64,000 nucleotides of DNA. Origin: Streptomyces monashensis (lineage in GTDB: Bacteria > Actinomycetota > Actinomycetes > Streptomycetales > Streptomycetaceae). Location of the stretch: the NCBI RefSeq assembly GCF_001866665.1, contig NZ_MLYO01000062.1, positions 62,001 through 126,000 of the forward strand, given 5' to 3'. The notes below the pieces were generated by a model. It did no database searches and was not told where the DNA came from. It worked only from the letters and a program-made list of their open reading frames with translations. This document shows, piece after piece, positions 17,961 through 26,535 of this stretch. A program made the position numbers and the translations under genes. How positions within the stretch are numbered: position 1 is the first letter of the stretch; each line of letters opens with the position of its first letter.

Positions 17961-19223
17961 CTACTCGCACAGCGCGCGGTGGACAGCCTCCTCGATGGCG
18001 TCGGCCAGGTCGGCGGCCTGCCGCGCGGTGAACCAGTCCGCGGACATGACCAGGGTGATGTCGAGACCTGCCGTGTCGTCCTGACTGCCGGTGAGAAAGA
18101 CCGAGGGCAGGGGGCCAGGGGGAAGGGCACACCCGTCGATGGGGCCGGACCTCAAGCCCGGGGGAAGCTGGAGCGGCGGGGTCTTCGTCATCAGGTTGCT
18201 GACCAGGACACTGATCGGAGCGTGCGCCACTTCGTCCATCAGCTCGCCGGTCGCGGCGATGGCCTTCTGCACCGTGTTGTCCAGGACCGCTTCGCGCAGT
18301 TGCTCCAGCACGCGGCGTCCGATGTCGGCCGGATGGCATTCGGGCCCCACCTCGACCACGGCGTGCGCGGCGGTGGCGGCCAGTACCATCTCGTGTGGAG
18401 ACATGGGGGGCCTGAGCCGCCGCCGGAGATCCAGAGTGGACAAGCATGTCATGGGGGCGGTTTCGTCCGGGCAAGGTGTCTGCGAGTGGACCGCCCGCAG
18501 GGCGATGCCGCAGGCCAGCGCATGCCAACTCGTGCGTGCCGCCTTGGCCACGCGCGTCAGTTGATCGACGGACTCGGCAGACAGCCGCACCTGCCGCCGG
18601 TGGACGCCGTCTTGTGTTCCCGTGTCGGCTCCGGCCGCGAGGGCGGGGATGCACGCGGGGACGAGATCCCGCATCTTCGCCGAGCGGTCCCTCAGGAAGA
18701 CGCTCAGCTCCTCAGCGGAAAACCGGGCGCGGAAGTGTTCCTCGACGGGGCGGGGCAACCCGACGGTAGGAGGCGGCAGCACAGGCGTACGGCCGGTGAC
18801 GCGGGCGCTGTAGCTGCGCCACAGGGTGTGCAGCAGCATCAGCGCGCTGACACCGTCACTGATGGCATGGTGAACCGACAGGGCCAACCGATAGCGGTCC
18901 TCCGTCTCCTCGGTCACCACGGCCCTGAACACTGGTGTGTCCGGCGCGTAGGGCGCTCCGACCTGGTCGATGCCGTCGGTCACCTGCAGACGCGGGCCCG
19001 GCGCCGACGGGTCCAGCCGCAGCAGGTGGCCCGGGTCCGCGGCCACGATCCGTGCGGACAGTACGGGGTGCAGGACGAGCAGGTCCTCCACTGCGGAGGC
19101 CAGAGCGTCGAGGTCGAGCCGGCCGTGCAGCCGCTGGCTGAAGTGGATCGGCGTACCGAACGAGGCGAAGGCCGTCTCGCTGGCCGCGAGCGGGCGTTCC
19201 TCCACCACGGTGGCGTCGGTCAA
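17961..19223 (-). CDS. Condensation-domain / PapA-like acyltransferase
   Basis: This stand-alone enzyme of the condensation/CoA-dependent acyltransferase fold is about 420 residues. The catalytic motif is complete as SVHHAISDGVSAL (HHxxxDG), and the N-terminal SQRLHGRLDLDALASAV and C-terminal DITLVMSADWF fit PapA/WES-like transferases. A TTG at 19223 is chosen because AAGGAG lies 6 nt upstream; an in-frame ATG at 19298 would add 25 residues. Family members move acyl groups from a carrier protein or CoA onto an alcohol or amine. With an ACP and KS in the island and a P450-oxidised terpene, ester formation is a reasonable inference. It converges with the preceding P450 gene, 27 nt apart. Confidence 0.8.
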   Translation of the reverse strand: MTDATVVEERPLAASETAFASFGTPIHFSQRLHGRLDLDALASAVEDLLVLHPVLSARIVAADPGHLLRLDPSAPGPRLQVTDGIDQVGAPYAPDTPVFRAVVTEETEDRYRLALSVHHAISDGVSALMLLHTLWRSYSARVTGRTPVLPPPTVGLPRPVEEHFRARFSAEELSVFLRDRSAKMRDLVPACIPALAAGADTGTQDGVHRRQVRLSAESVDQLTRVAKAARTSWHALACGIALRAVHSQTPCPDETAPMTCLSTLDLRRRLRPPMSPHEMVLAATAAHAVVEVGPECHPADIGRRVLEQLREAVLDNTVQKAIAATGELMDEVAHAPISVLVSNLMTKTPPLQLPPGLRSGPIDGCALPPGPLPSVFLTGSQDDTAGLDITLVMSADWFTARQAADLADAIEEAVHRALCE

Positions 19224-19530
19224 GATGCTCTCCTTGCAGCGTCCGCGGGCCGGCGCCTTGGTCAGGGCCCAGGCCGATACGGTCGGTGCCCGCGCCATGA
19301 TCGTGGTGTGCTGTCGAGGCTCAGCGCAATGCGGGCTGCTCCCGGTTCACTCCGTCGGGTTCTTCCCCCGTCAACAGTGCCGGGCGCACTTCAGTCGAAC
19401 GGCTCAAAGACCCACTCGGACGGCGGAGAAGCCCACCAAACAGAGCCGGTCCGGCTCCGCATTGGTTAGACACGTTCCCGGACAGCGGCCGCTGCCGCCC
19501 CCAGCCCGTGCGCAAGGAGCCCATTCCCCC
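19224..19530. promoter_or_regulatory. Divergent control region between acyltransferase and P450 copy 2
   Basis: Conserved blocks at 19397-19423 (GAACGGCTCAAAGAC then ACTCGGACGG) and 19461-19485 (ATTGGTTAGACACG then TTCCCGGACAG) also occur upstream of P450 copy 1, in the same order and similar spacing. They mark shared promoter or operator elements or a recent duplication. AAGGAG precedes the P450 ATG. Confidence 0.6.
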
Positions 19531-20967
19531 ATGAGCAGCACACGATCCGACTTCCGATTCGCGCACGCTCCGGGCGCGTTGCCGGGACTGGGGCATGCAC
19601 TGCGCATCTGGAGAACACCGCTGTCCTTCCTCTGCTCCCTGCCGTCCCAGGGAGACCTCGTACGCCTCCGACTCGGACGGCAGCCCGTCTATGTGGTCTG
19701 CCATCCGGAGCTGGCCGACCAGGTGCTGCGGGACTCCCACACGTTCCCCAAAGGGGGCCTGGGATACACCCAGACACGCACGCTTCTCGGCGACGGCCTC
19801 TTCACGTGCCCAAACGCCGAGCACAAGCGGACACGACGGCTGCTCCAGCCACCGTTCCAGCGCACCCGCGTCGCCGATTACATCCCCGCCATGGTCGAGA
19901 CGGCGGACGCGGTGACCGGGGCCTGGCGATCCGGCGTTCCGTGCGACGTGATGCGCGAGATGACAGCCGTGGCCGCGATGATCGGCGTGCGCACGATGTT
20001 TGCCGCGGAGATCACGGAGCACTACCGCGACGAAACCCAGGCCTGCATCGGGGAGATCATCGGCGGGATCCACCACGAGGTGCTCACCTCCGCGCTCGGA
20101 GTGCGGTGGCTGTTCCCCCACCGCACCCGCCGCTTCCACCGGACGCTGGCCAGGTACGAGCAGATCATCGACGCAGTGATCCTCGCCTACCGCCGCTCCG
20201 GCGAGGACCACCCGGACATCCTTTCCATGCTTATGACGGCACGCGACGACGCCGGGGAGCCGATGAGCGACCGCGAGGTGCGCGACAACGTCATCACCAT
20301 GTTCACCGCAGCGACAGCAGCGGGTCGCGCCAGCGCCATGGTGTGGGCCCTGCACCTGCTCGACCGCCACCCGGACATCGCCCGTCGTGTCCGGCACGAG
20401 ATCGACTCCGTCCTGGGAGACGAACCACCGGACATTGCGGCGCTACAACGCCTGGAACTCACCCGGCAGGTCGTCCTGGAGACACTGCGGCTGTATCCGC
20501 ACGGCTGGCTCATCCCTCGCAGCGTCTCCACTCCCGTCGAACTGGCCGGGCAGATCCTGCCGCCCGGCACCAACCTGCTCGTCAGCCCGTACCAGCTACA
20601 CCGCCAACCACGTCTCTTCCCCGACCCCGAGCGGTTCGACCCCGACCGGTGGGCAACCGAAGACCCCGGCCCCCGCGAGGCGTACATCCCGTTCGGCAAC
20701 GGATCCCGCAAGTGCCTCGGAGAGGCCTTCGCACTCACCGAGATCGTCGTCGTCCTCGCCCGGGTCCTCCAGAGCTGGACCCTGCACGGGCAAACCGCCT
20801 CCTCGCGCCCCGCGGTCCCTCGCGTCAACACGCTGCTGGAGGCACCGCCCCTGGTCATGACGCCGCAGCCACGTACCTCCCGCAGCAAGCAGGTGAACAG
20901 GCCCGCACAGACCCGCTCACCCGGCGGCGCGGACGCGCGGACGTACAGCGAAGAAGGGAACTCGTGA
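19531..20967 (+). CDS. Cytochrome P450 (copy 2 of a duplicated pair)
   Basis: This 478-residue P450 has ETLRLYPHGWLIPRS (ExxR), PERFDPDRW and the heme loop FGNGSRKCLGEAFA. Its I-helix FTAATAAGRASAM lacks the conserved threonine found in most P450s, which may mean altered oxygen activation or a coupling reaction. It is a close paralogue of the P450 at 11713. The ATG is at 19531 after AAGGAG. Its stop overlaps the start of the ABC ATPase gene (GTGA), forming a three-gene operon with the exporter. Likely a tailoring oxidase of the terpenoid. Confidence 0.9.
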   Translation: MSSTRSDFRFAHAPGALPGLGHALRIWRTPLSFLCSLPSQGDLVRLRLGRQPVYVVCHPELADQVLRDSHTFPKGGLGYTQTRTLLGDGLFTCPNAEHKRTRRLLQPPFQRTRVADYIPAMVETADAVTGAWRSGVPCDVMREMTAVAAMIGVRTMFAAEITEHYRDETQACIGEIIGGIHHEVLTSALGVRWLFPHRTRRFHRTLARYEQIIDAVILAYRRSGEDHPDILSMLMTARDDAGEPMSDREVRDNVITMFTAATAAGRASAMVWALHLLDRHPDIARRVRHEIDSVLGDEPPDIAALQRLELTRQVVLETLRLYPHGWLIPRSVSTPVELAGQILPPGTNLLVSPYQLHRQPRLFPDPERFDPDRWATEDPGPREAYIPFGNGSRKCLGEAFALTEIVVVLARVLQSWTLHGQTASSRPAVPRVNTLLEAPPLVMTPQPRTSRSKQVNRPAQTRSPGGADARTYSEEGNS

Positions 20968-21605
20968 CCGTCTCCCCACCCACGGCCACCCGCACCGCAC
21001 TCAGCGCGCGGGGCATTCACAAGGCATTCGGCAAACACGTCGTACTGGCCGACGTCGACCTCACCATCCGTTCCGGTGAGACCGTCGGCGTCGTCGGGGA
21101 GAACGGCGCCGGCAAGACCACCCTCCTGCGCATCCTGTGCGGTGACCTACGCCCGGACAAGGGCACCGTCACGGTCGACGGCACACTCAGCCATTGCCCC
21201 CAACACCCCGTTCTCAACAACGCCCTCACACCGTTCCAGCACCTTCGCCTGTTCCAGGAAGCCTTCCGCCTCCCCAACCTCGAACCTGCCCACGCGCTGA
21301 TCGACCGGCTCGCCTTCGCTGGCCATCTCCACCGTCCCGTCAGAGTCCTCAGCGGCGGCACACGGCAGAAGCTCAGCCTCGTCCTCGCCCTCATGCACGA
21401 ACCCGACGTGGTGCTGCTGGACGAGCCCTATCAAGGCTTCGACTGGCAGACCTACCTGGCCTTCTGGGACCTCGCCGCCGCCCGCCGTGCGGCCGGGCGC
21501 ACCACCGTCGTCATCTCCCACCTCGCCTACGACATCGACCGTCTGGACGCCGTCATCCAACTCAGTCACAAAGCGGCCGTCAGGACCAAGGGAGCCAGCC
21601 GGTGA
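20964..21605 (+). CDS. ABC transporter ATP-binding protein
   Basis: This 213-residue nucleotide-binding subunit shows Walker A GENGAGKTT, signature LSGGTRQKLSL, Walker B VVLLDEP and the H-loop VISHLAYD. It is short, typical of ABC-2 exporters. The GTG start overlaps the P450 stop, and its own stop overlaps the permease start, so the three are coupled. It probably powers export of, or resistance to, the cluster product. Confidence 0.9.
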   Translation: MTVSPPTATRTALSARGIHKAFGKHVVLADVDLTIRSGETVGVVGENGAGKTTLLRILCGDLRPDKGTVTVDGTLSHCPQHPVLNNALTPFQHLRLFQEAFRLPNLEPAHALIDRLAFAGHLHRPVRVLSGGTRQKLSLVLALMHEPDVVLLDEPYQGFDWQTYLAFWDLAAARRAAGRTTVVISHLAYDIDRLDAVIQLSHKAAVRTKGASR

Positions 21606-22402
21606 GGGCCTACCGCATCGCGGCCCGCTACAACCTGGCCGAACTCGCCAAGAACACACTCGCCGCCCTCCTGCTGGCCGTCCTCCTCCCGCTCTGGATC
21701 CTCGCCGCACCGCAAATCTTCGCGCCCGCCTCGCTGACCTTCCGGCTCCGCGCGACCGGTCGGACACTCACGGCCTCAACGGACCAGGTGGGTATGATCC
21801 ATGGTTGCCTCGGCATCGTCATGCTCCTGATGGCCTTCCTCACCTTCAGCGCCGCCCGTCAGTCCGGCCCCTTCGACCGCCGGCTCACCGCCGCCGGCTA
21901 CCCGCGCACCCCGCTCCTACTAGCCAAGGCGACCTCGCTGCTCTCAGCCGCCGCACTCGTCGCCCTGTACACCACCGTATGGACGCTGGCCGTATGGTCG
22001 CCCCGCCACCTGGGGTTCCTGTGGCTCGGACTGTTCACCGCGAGCCTGGTCTACGGAACACTCGGACTCGTCCTCGCGCTCTTCCTTCCCGGCGAACTCG
22101 AGGGCATGGTCGTCATCTTCGTCACCAGCAACCTCGACCTGCTGCCACAAAGCCCCCTGGTCAACCCCGACCCGCATGGGTTCCTGGGCCCCCTCCTGCC
22201 CATGTACGGCTCCACACAGACCTGCCTCGCCGCTGGACTCGCCACCACGACCCCACTCCGGGCCGTAGCCGCAAGCCTCACCTGGACAGGGACCCTCACC
22301 CTCATCGCCCTCCTCGCCTTCTGGATCCGCACCCGCGAGCGGCACTTGGTGACCCTTGACGCTAGCCTCGCGCTTTCACGCGGCAGGGCGTCCAGTGGTT
22401 GA
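21602..22402 (+). CDS. ABC-2 type permease with IS-altered C-terminus
   Basis: This 266-residue membrane protein has about six hydrophobic segments (for example AALLLAVLLPLWILAAP, GCLGIVMLLMAFLTF, LGLVLALFLPGELEGMVVIF and TWTGTLTLIALLAFWI). The GTG at 21602 overlaps the ATPase stop. The last 14 or so codons (about 22359-22402) coincide with the left terminus of the IS1380 element, so the natural C-terminus was replaced. All predicted helices precede the join, so function may persist. It pairs with the upstream ATPase as an exporter. Confidence 0.8.
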   Translation: MRAYRIAARYNLAELAKNTLAALLLAVLLPLWILAAPQIFAPASLTFRLRATGRTLTASTDQVGMIHGCLGIVMLLMAFLTFSAARQSGPFDRRLTAAGYPRTPLLLAKATSLLSAAALVALYTTVWTLAVWSPRHLGFLWLGLFTASLVYGTLGLVLALFLPGELEGMVVIFVTSNLDLLPQSPLVNPDPHGFLGPLLPMYGSTQTCLAAGLATTTPLRAVAASLTWTGTLTLIALLAFWIRTRERHLVTLDASLALSRGRASSG

Positions 22403-22517
22403 TCAGAAACGCGGAGAGTGCTCGTGACCTGACCCTATGAGGGCGGGGGCTTCACCGCCGGGTGCGTTCGGAGCACCCTGTTGGTGGGGGAGCCGAATCG
22501 GGGTCGGGTGGCCCACG

Positions 22518-23523
22518 ATGCAGGCTTACCTAGGGATCGATGTGCATCGCCGCCGGTCGCAGATCGCCGTGCTGGACGAGGGCGGCCGGACGGCGGTGAA
22601 CCGCAACGTCGTCAGCGGACGCAAGACGGTGCTGGGCGTGATCGGCGATCTGCCGGTGGGCACGCCGGTGGCGTTCGAGGCGGCGCTCGGCTGGGGCTGG
22701 CTGATCGAGCTGCTCCAGGACTACGGCTTCGAGCCACACATGGCCCGTTGCAGTGCAAGGCGATCGCCTTGGCCCGGCTGAAGAACGACAAGGTCGACGC
22801 GGCCGCCCTGGCCCATCTGCTGCGCACGGATCTGCTGCCCGAGGCATGGATCGCTCCCGCAGCAATACGCGAGCAGCGGGCCGTGCTGCGCCACCGCGCC
22901 CAGCTCGTGCGGCTGCGGACCTTGTCCACGCGGTCCTCGCCGACTACGGCTGTGACCGCATGGGCAGCGCCTGGAACTGCTGGAGTGGCACGTGCCGCGC
23001 CTGGCTGGCACAGCTGCCGCTGGCGGACACCGCCCGCGGCGCGGTCGCCGGCCGGCTGGAGGTCATCGACGCGCTGCAGGTGGTCATCGACCGGCTGGAT
23101 GCCGCGCTCGCCCAGGCCGCGAAGGCGGATCCGCGGGTCAAGTCGCTGACCGCGCTGCCCGGCATCGGCCCGCTCACCGCCATGGTCATCGTGGCGGAGA
23201 TCGGCGACATCCGCCGGTTCCCCTCGGCCCGCAAGCTCGCCTCGTGGGCCGGGCTCACGCCCACGGTCCGCGGCTCGGACCGCACCGTGCGCTACGGGCA
23301 CATCTCCAAGCAGGGCGATCGTGGCTGCGCTCGATCATGAACCAGGGCGCGCAGACCGCCAAGCGCGTCCCGCCCTACGCCGCGTGTTTCGAGCAGATCG
23401 CCCACCGCGCACCTGAAGATCGCCACCGTCGCGGTCGCCCGCAAGCTCCTCACCCACGCCTACTACGTGCTGCGCGACCTCGACGCCGCGCAGCAGCCGA
23501 AGGAGCCGTGCATCACGGCATGA
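22518..23523 (+). pseudogene. IS110-family transposase, frameshifted
   Basis: The N-terminus MQAYLGIDVHRRRSQIAVLD holds the first acidic residue of the DEDD domain, and LPGIGPLTAMVIVAEIGD with LASWAGLTPTVRGSD marks the C-terminal serine region. The frame breaks near 22745, near 22925 and again beyond 23320, after which ARKLLTHAYYVLRDL is still readable in another frame. At least three disruptions make it inactive. Confidence 0.85.
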
Positions 23524-23873
23524 CGACCACCCCTGAAGGACGGGACGACAAGCCCCGGGCGAGCTCGCATCGCTGCATGAGCCGGCCACGCCGCGCTCGT
23601 TGACCTGAATGAGCAGCCCGGCCCCCGAAGCAAGGTCGTTATCCGGCCCGGCCGGCCGGGATCGAATAGGTGCGTGCGAGTCCCCTCCGCACGACCAGCA
23701 CTCGGGGGACCACGGCCCAACACCCCAGTCCACAGCCGTGGCCAACCCGGCACGGGCCCCCGCAGCTCGCACCGGGCCGTGGCATCGTGCGCCTTGACAG
23801 CCCCCGCCCTCATGGGTGCAACGATGAGACTTGTCTAGGGTCCAGGTCGTCGCGTGAAAGAAGCACTCTCCAG

Positions 23874-25250
23874 GTGAAGAAGCGTATCGGGTCCTACCCG
23901 CGTGTCCGCGTCGAGGGCGGCGGTCGCGGGGTCGTCTGGCAGGCCGGGGCCGTGCTGCTGGTCGAGACGGTCCGCAAGTCCGGTCTGGATCAGGCGATAT
24001 CGGCGGCATTGGCGCCGTGGCGCAAGCCGCGGGCGGTGCATGATCCGGGCAAGATCCTGCTGGATGTGGCGCTCGCGGTGGCACTCGGCGGGGACTGCCT
24101 GGCCGATGTGGGCACGTTGCGGGCCGAGCCGGCCGTGTTCGGGCCGGTGGCCTCTGACCCCACGGTCTCCCGGCTGATCAGCACGCTGGCGTCGGGCGGA
24201 CAGCAGGTCCTGGCCGCGCTGCGCACCGCCCGTGCCGAAGTACGCGAACACGTCTGGCGGTTGACCGGGGAAGCGGCGCCGGACGCTGACGGGCAGGTGA
24301 TCGTGGACATCGACGGGGTCCTCGTCCTGGCCCACTCCGAGAAGCAGGACGCAGCCGCGACCTGGAAGAAGACGTTCGGGCACCACCCGCTGATGGAGTT
24401 CGTCGACCATGGCCGGGGCGGGTCCGGCGAGCCGGTCGTGGGTCTGTTGCGGCCCGGCAACGCGGGCTCCAACACCGCCGCGGACCACATCGAGGCCACC
24501 AGACTGGCCCTGGCCCAGCTGCCGAAGCGGTTGCGGCGCGGGCGGCAGACGCTGATCCGTACCGACTCCGGTGGCGGCACCCACGAGTTCGTCGCCTGGC
24601 TCGCCCAGCGCGGACGGTGGCTGTCGTACTCAGTCGGCATGACCATCACCGACGCCGTCCACCAGGCCGTCCTGAAGGTCCCTGCCTCGGCCTGGACACC
24701 GGCCGTGGAAGCCGACGGCGAGATCCGCGACGGAGCCTGGGTTGCCGAACTCGCCGGTGACTGCCTGACCGGCTGGCCCAACGGGCTGCGGCTGATCGTG
24801 CGGAAGGAACGGCCGCACCCCGGTGCCCAGTTGCGCTTCACCGACGCCGACGGCATGCGCCTTACCTGCTTTGCCACCAACACGGCGGGCGAGGCGATCG
24901 CCACCCTTGAACTGCGCCACCGCCAGCGTGCCCGTGCCGAGGACCGCATCCGCGCCGCCCGCGCCACCGGCCTGCTCAACCTTCCCCTCCACGACGCCGC
25001 GCAGAACCAGATCTGGCTGGAGATCATCCAGATCGCCCTGGACCTGCTCGCCTGGATGCCCCTGCTCGCCCTGACCGGCAAGGCCCGCCTGTGGGAGCCC
25101 CGCCGCCTGCGGCTTCGGCTGTTCTCCACCGCCGCCCAGCTCATCACCACCGGCCGCCGCCGCATCCTCCGCCTGGCCAGGCACTGGCCCTGGACCGACG
25201 TGATCACCGATGCCCTGGACCGGCTCCACGCCCTCCCGAACCCCGGCTGA
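23874..25250 (+). CDS. IS1380-family transposase, intact
   Basis: This 458-residue DDE transposase begins VKKRIGSYPRVRVEGGG. Aspartates of the catalytic core appear in VIVDIDGVLVLAHS and LIRTDSGGGTHEF, and the C-terminal WEPRRLRLRLFSTAAQ followed by an Arg-rich tail is typical for the family. A GTG at 23874 after a short purine stretch is the likely start; the open frame extends further upstream without family similarity. Length is normal, so the element may still be active. Confidence 0.88.
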   Translation: MKKRIGSYPRVRVEGGGRGVVWQAGAVLLVETVRKSGLDQAISAALAPWRKPRAVHDPGKILLDVALAVALGGDCLADVGTLRAEPAVFGPVASDPTVSRLISTLASGGQQVLAALRTARAEVREHVWRLTGEAAPDADGQVIVDIDGVLVLAHSEKQDAAATWKKTFGHHPLMEFVDHGRGGSGEPVVGLLRPGNAGSNTAADHIEATRLALAQLPKRLRRGRQTLIRTDSGGGTHEFVAWLAQRGRWLSYSVGMTITDAVHQAVLKVPASAWTPAVEADGEIRDGAWVAELAGDCLTGWPNGLRLIVRKERPHPGAQLRFTDADGMRLTCFATNTAGEAIATLELRHRQRARAEDRIRAARATGLLNLPLHDAAQNQIWLEIIQIALDLLAWMPLLALTGKARLWEPRRLRLRLFSTAAQLITTGRRRILRLARHWPWTDVITDALDRLHALPNPG

Positions 25251-25430
25251 CCAGTACCTTCCCATCCCTGCGAGCAGCACCACTCCGACCGGAGCCGTGG
25301 AACCCGGCGCACACCCGACGCGACAACCGGGCCATCAGCCTGCCCACACTCCGAAAACCCCCACCAACACTCACCACAAAGGCTCCGGCAGCAAGCTGAC
25401 GCACCCTCATGAACGATCGAGGCTAGCGTT

Positions 25431-26131
25431 GCAAAGTAGGGCGTGCCCAGGGAGGGTAGGGATCGTGATTGACAGTCCTAGGAGCGGTCGAAGCGGAGGC
25501 TCAAGGCCCCGGCTCGTATTGTTTGATATCGACAACAGGGCTGCAGGTATGGCGTCCCCGTCGCAGTCCGGGGCTGGAACGTCACTCGCTGCGGCCAGGG
25601 GAGCGCAAGGGGAGCGCGGACGCCTTTGGACGGTGCAACACGGGGTACGAACAGCGGGACCGCGACATGTGCTCTGATCTGGGAAAACGGGATCTGGCGC
25701 GACCACGGAGCACAACCCTGCCCGATCCCTATCGGGCTCGTAATGCGTAGGTCCATGGTGCGAATTCCGAAGGCGGCTCCACTTGCTACCCCACTGCGGC
25801 GCGGCCGGCGGGGCCCACAAGCGACGGAGCGTTCCCCAGCCCTGGCCACCGAGCGATCGTTGCGGCAGGCCGCCGCCTGCCCGCGGGCGCTGGCGGAGAC
25901 CACCGCCCTGTACGGTGCCCTGCTCGAGGCAACCCGCGGACGAGGCCGTGGCTGGGTGGCGGCCAGTTCGGCGTTGGCCGCATTTGCCCGGCCGCGGCAG
26001 GGTTCAGGTGCGGAAATCCTATAGCACTCTTGTCCTGCCTGGCCAAACCGCGGTTGCGACACACCCTGAAGACGTCAGTTCCCGGTCGGCCCTCTCGGCG
26101 GAGAGGGCCGGTCAGTGTCTCAAGGAGTGCC
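25431..26131. other. Gene-poor stretch between IS1380 and the recombinase
   Basis: No convincing gene is seen. The segment contains two short direct repeats of GGGGAGCGC around 25600-25615 and the tRNA-Thr fragment at 25736-25781, and is otherwise featureless debris. Confidence 0.5.
25736..25781 (+). pseudogene. Decayed 3' half of a tRNA-Thr (CGU) gene
   Basis: The run starting CTCGTAATGCGTAGGTC and ending CCGAAGGCGGCTCCA matches, from memory, the anticodon loop to 3' end of streptomycete tRNA-Thr(CGU). The anticodon CGT and the 3' acceptor strand are readable. The T-arm 5' strand is mutated (CATGG against TCCGA), so it does not fold, and no matching 5' half precedes it. Such 3' tRNA pieces are typically left by tyrosine-recombinase elements. 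Confidence 0.5.
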
Positions 26132-26299
26132 ATGGAAGCCAGCGTCGACATCAGGACTCGTGAGGCATGTCTCAAGGATTTCTGGGACCTCGCCGCCGCT
26201 CTTGCCGTCCGGTACGAGATGGAACTCTTCAGGGAGTCGGACGATCACGCGGCAAGCTGGACGGGTGTCCGCGGGGGCGGCGCCGTCCAGAGTGGGTAG
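26132..26299 (+). CDS. Small hypothetical protein convergent with the recombinase
   Basis: This 55-residue frame begins MEASVDIRTREACLKDFWDL and is preceded by AAGGAG at a good distance from its ATG. The first 40 residues look like a soluble helical domain; the Gly-rich end lies antisense to the extended recombinase C-terminus, so it may be a truncated gene. No family is recognised. Confidence 0.35.
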   Translation: MEASVDIRTREACLKDFWDLAAALAVRYEMELFRESDDHAASWTGVRGGGAVQSG

Positions 26300-26535
26300 A
26301 CCTCGATCTTCCCTGGCGCGCTCTTGCCCTTGTTCACACGGATCTCGCGGACCAGCTTCGAAACCAGCTCACGGCGGTCGGCTTGGCCGACCGCCTCGTA
26401 TACCTTCTGGGCGGTGAGCAAGCGTTCCTGGGAAGGGCGAGCAACGACTGCAGGTACCTCACGGAGCCTCGATCGCAGCTCGGTCTGCTCATGCTCCAGC
26501 GTCTGCTTCTGCGCCTCCAGAGCGGCTCGTTTCCG
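26245..26535 (-). other. In-frame continuation of the recombinase beyond a TGA codon
   Basis: Directly after the TGA (26536-26538) the frame reads RKRAALEAQKQTLEHEQTEL, continuing the coiled coil, and later ELVSKLVREIRVNKGK and KIEVYPLW, the usual C-terminal end of large serine recombinases, with a stop at 26245. The 96 residues restore a typical length of about 581. A single CGA to TGA transition would explain it. Confidence 0.8.

Larger units (their letters stand above)
22359..25429 (+). mobile_element. IS1380-family element interrupted in its leader by an IS110-family element
   Basis: The termini carry imperfect inverted repeats sharing CGCTAGCCTCG (left at about 22359, right in reverse at about 25417-25429). 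The transposase is intact at 23874-25250. Leader sequence stops near 22436 and resumes near 23820, with a decayed IS110 copy between. A leader remnant at 10758-10900 shows the uninterrupted order. Confidence 0.7.
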
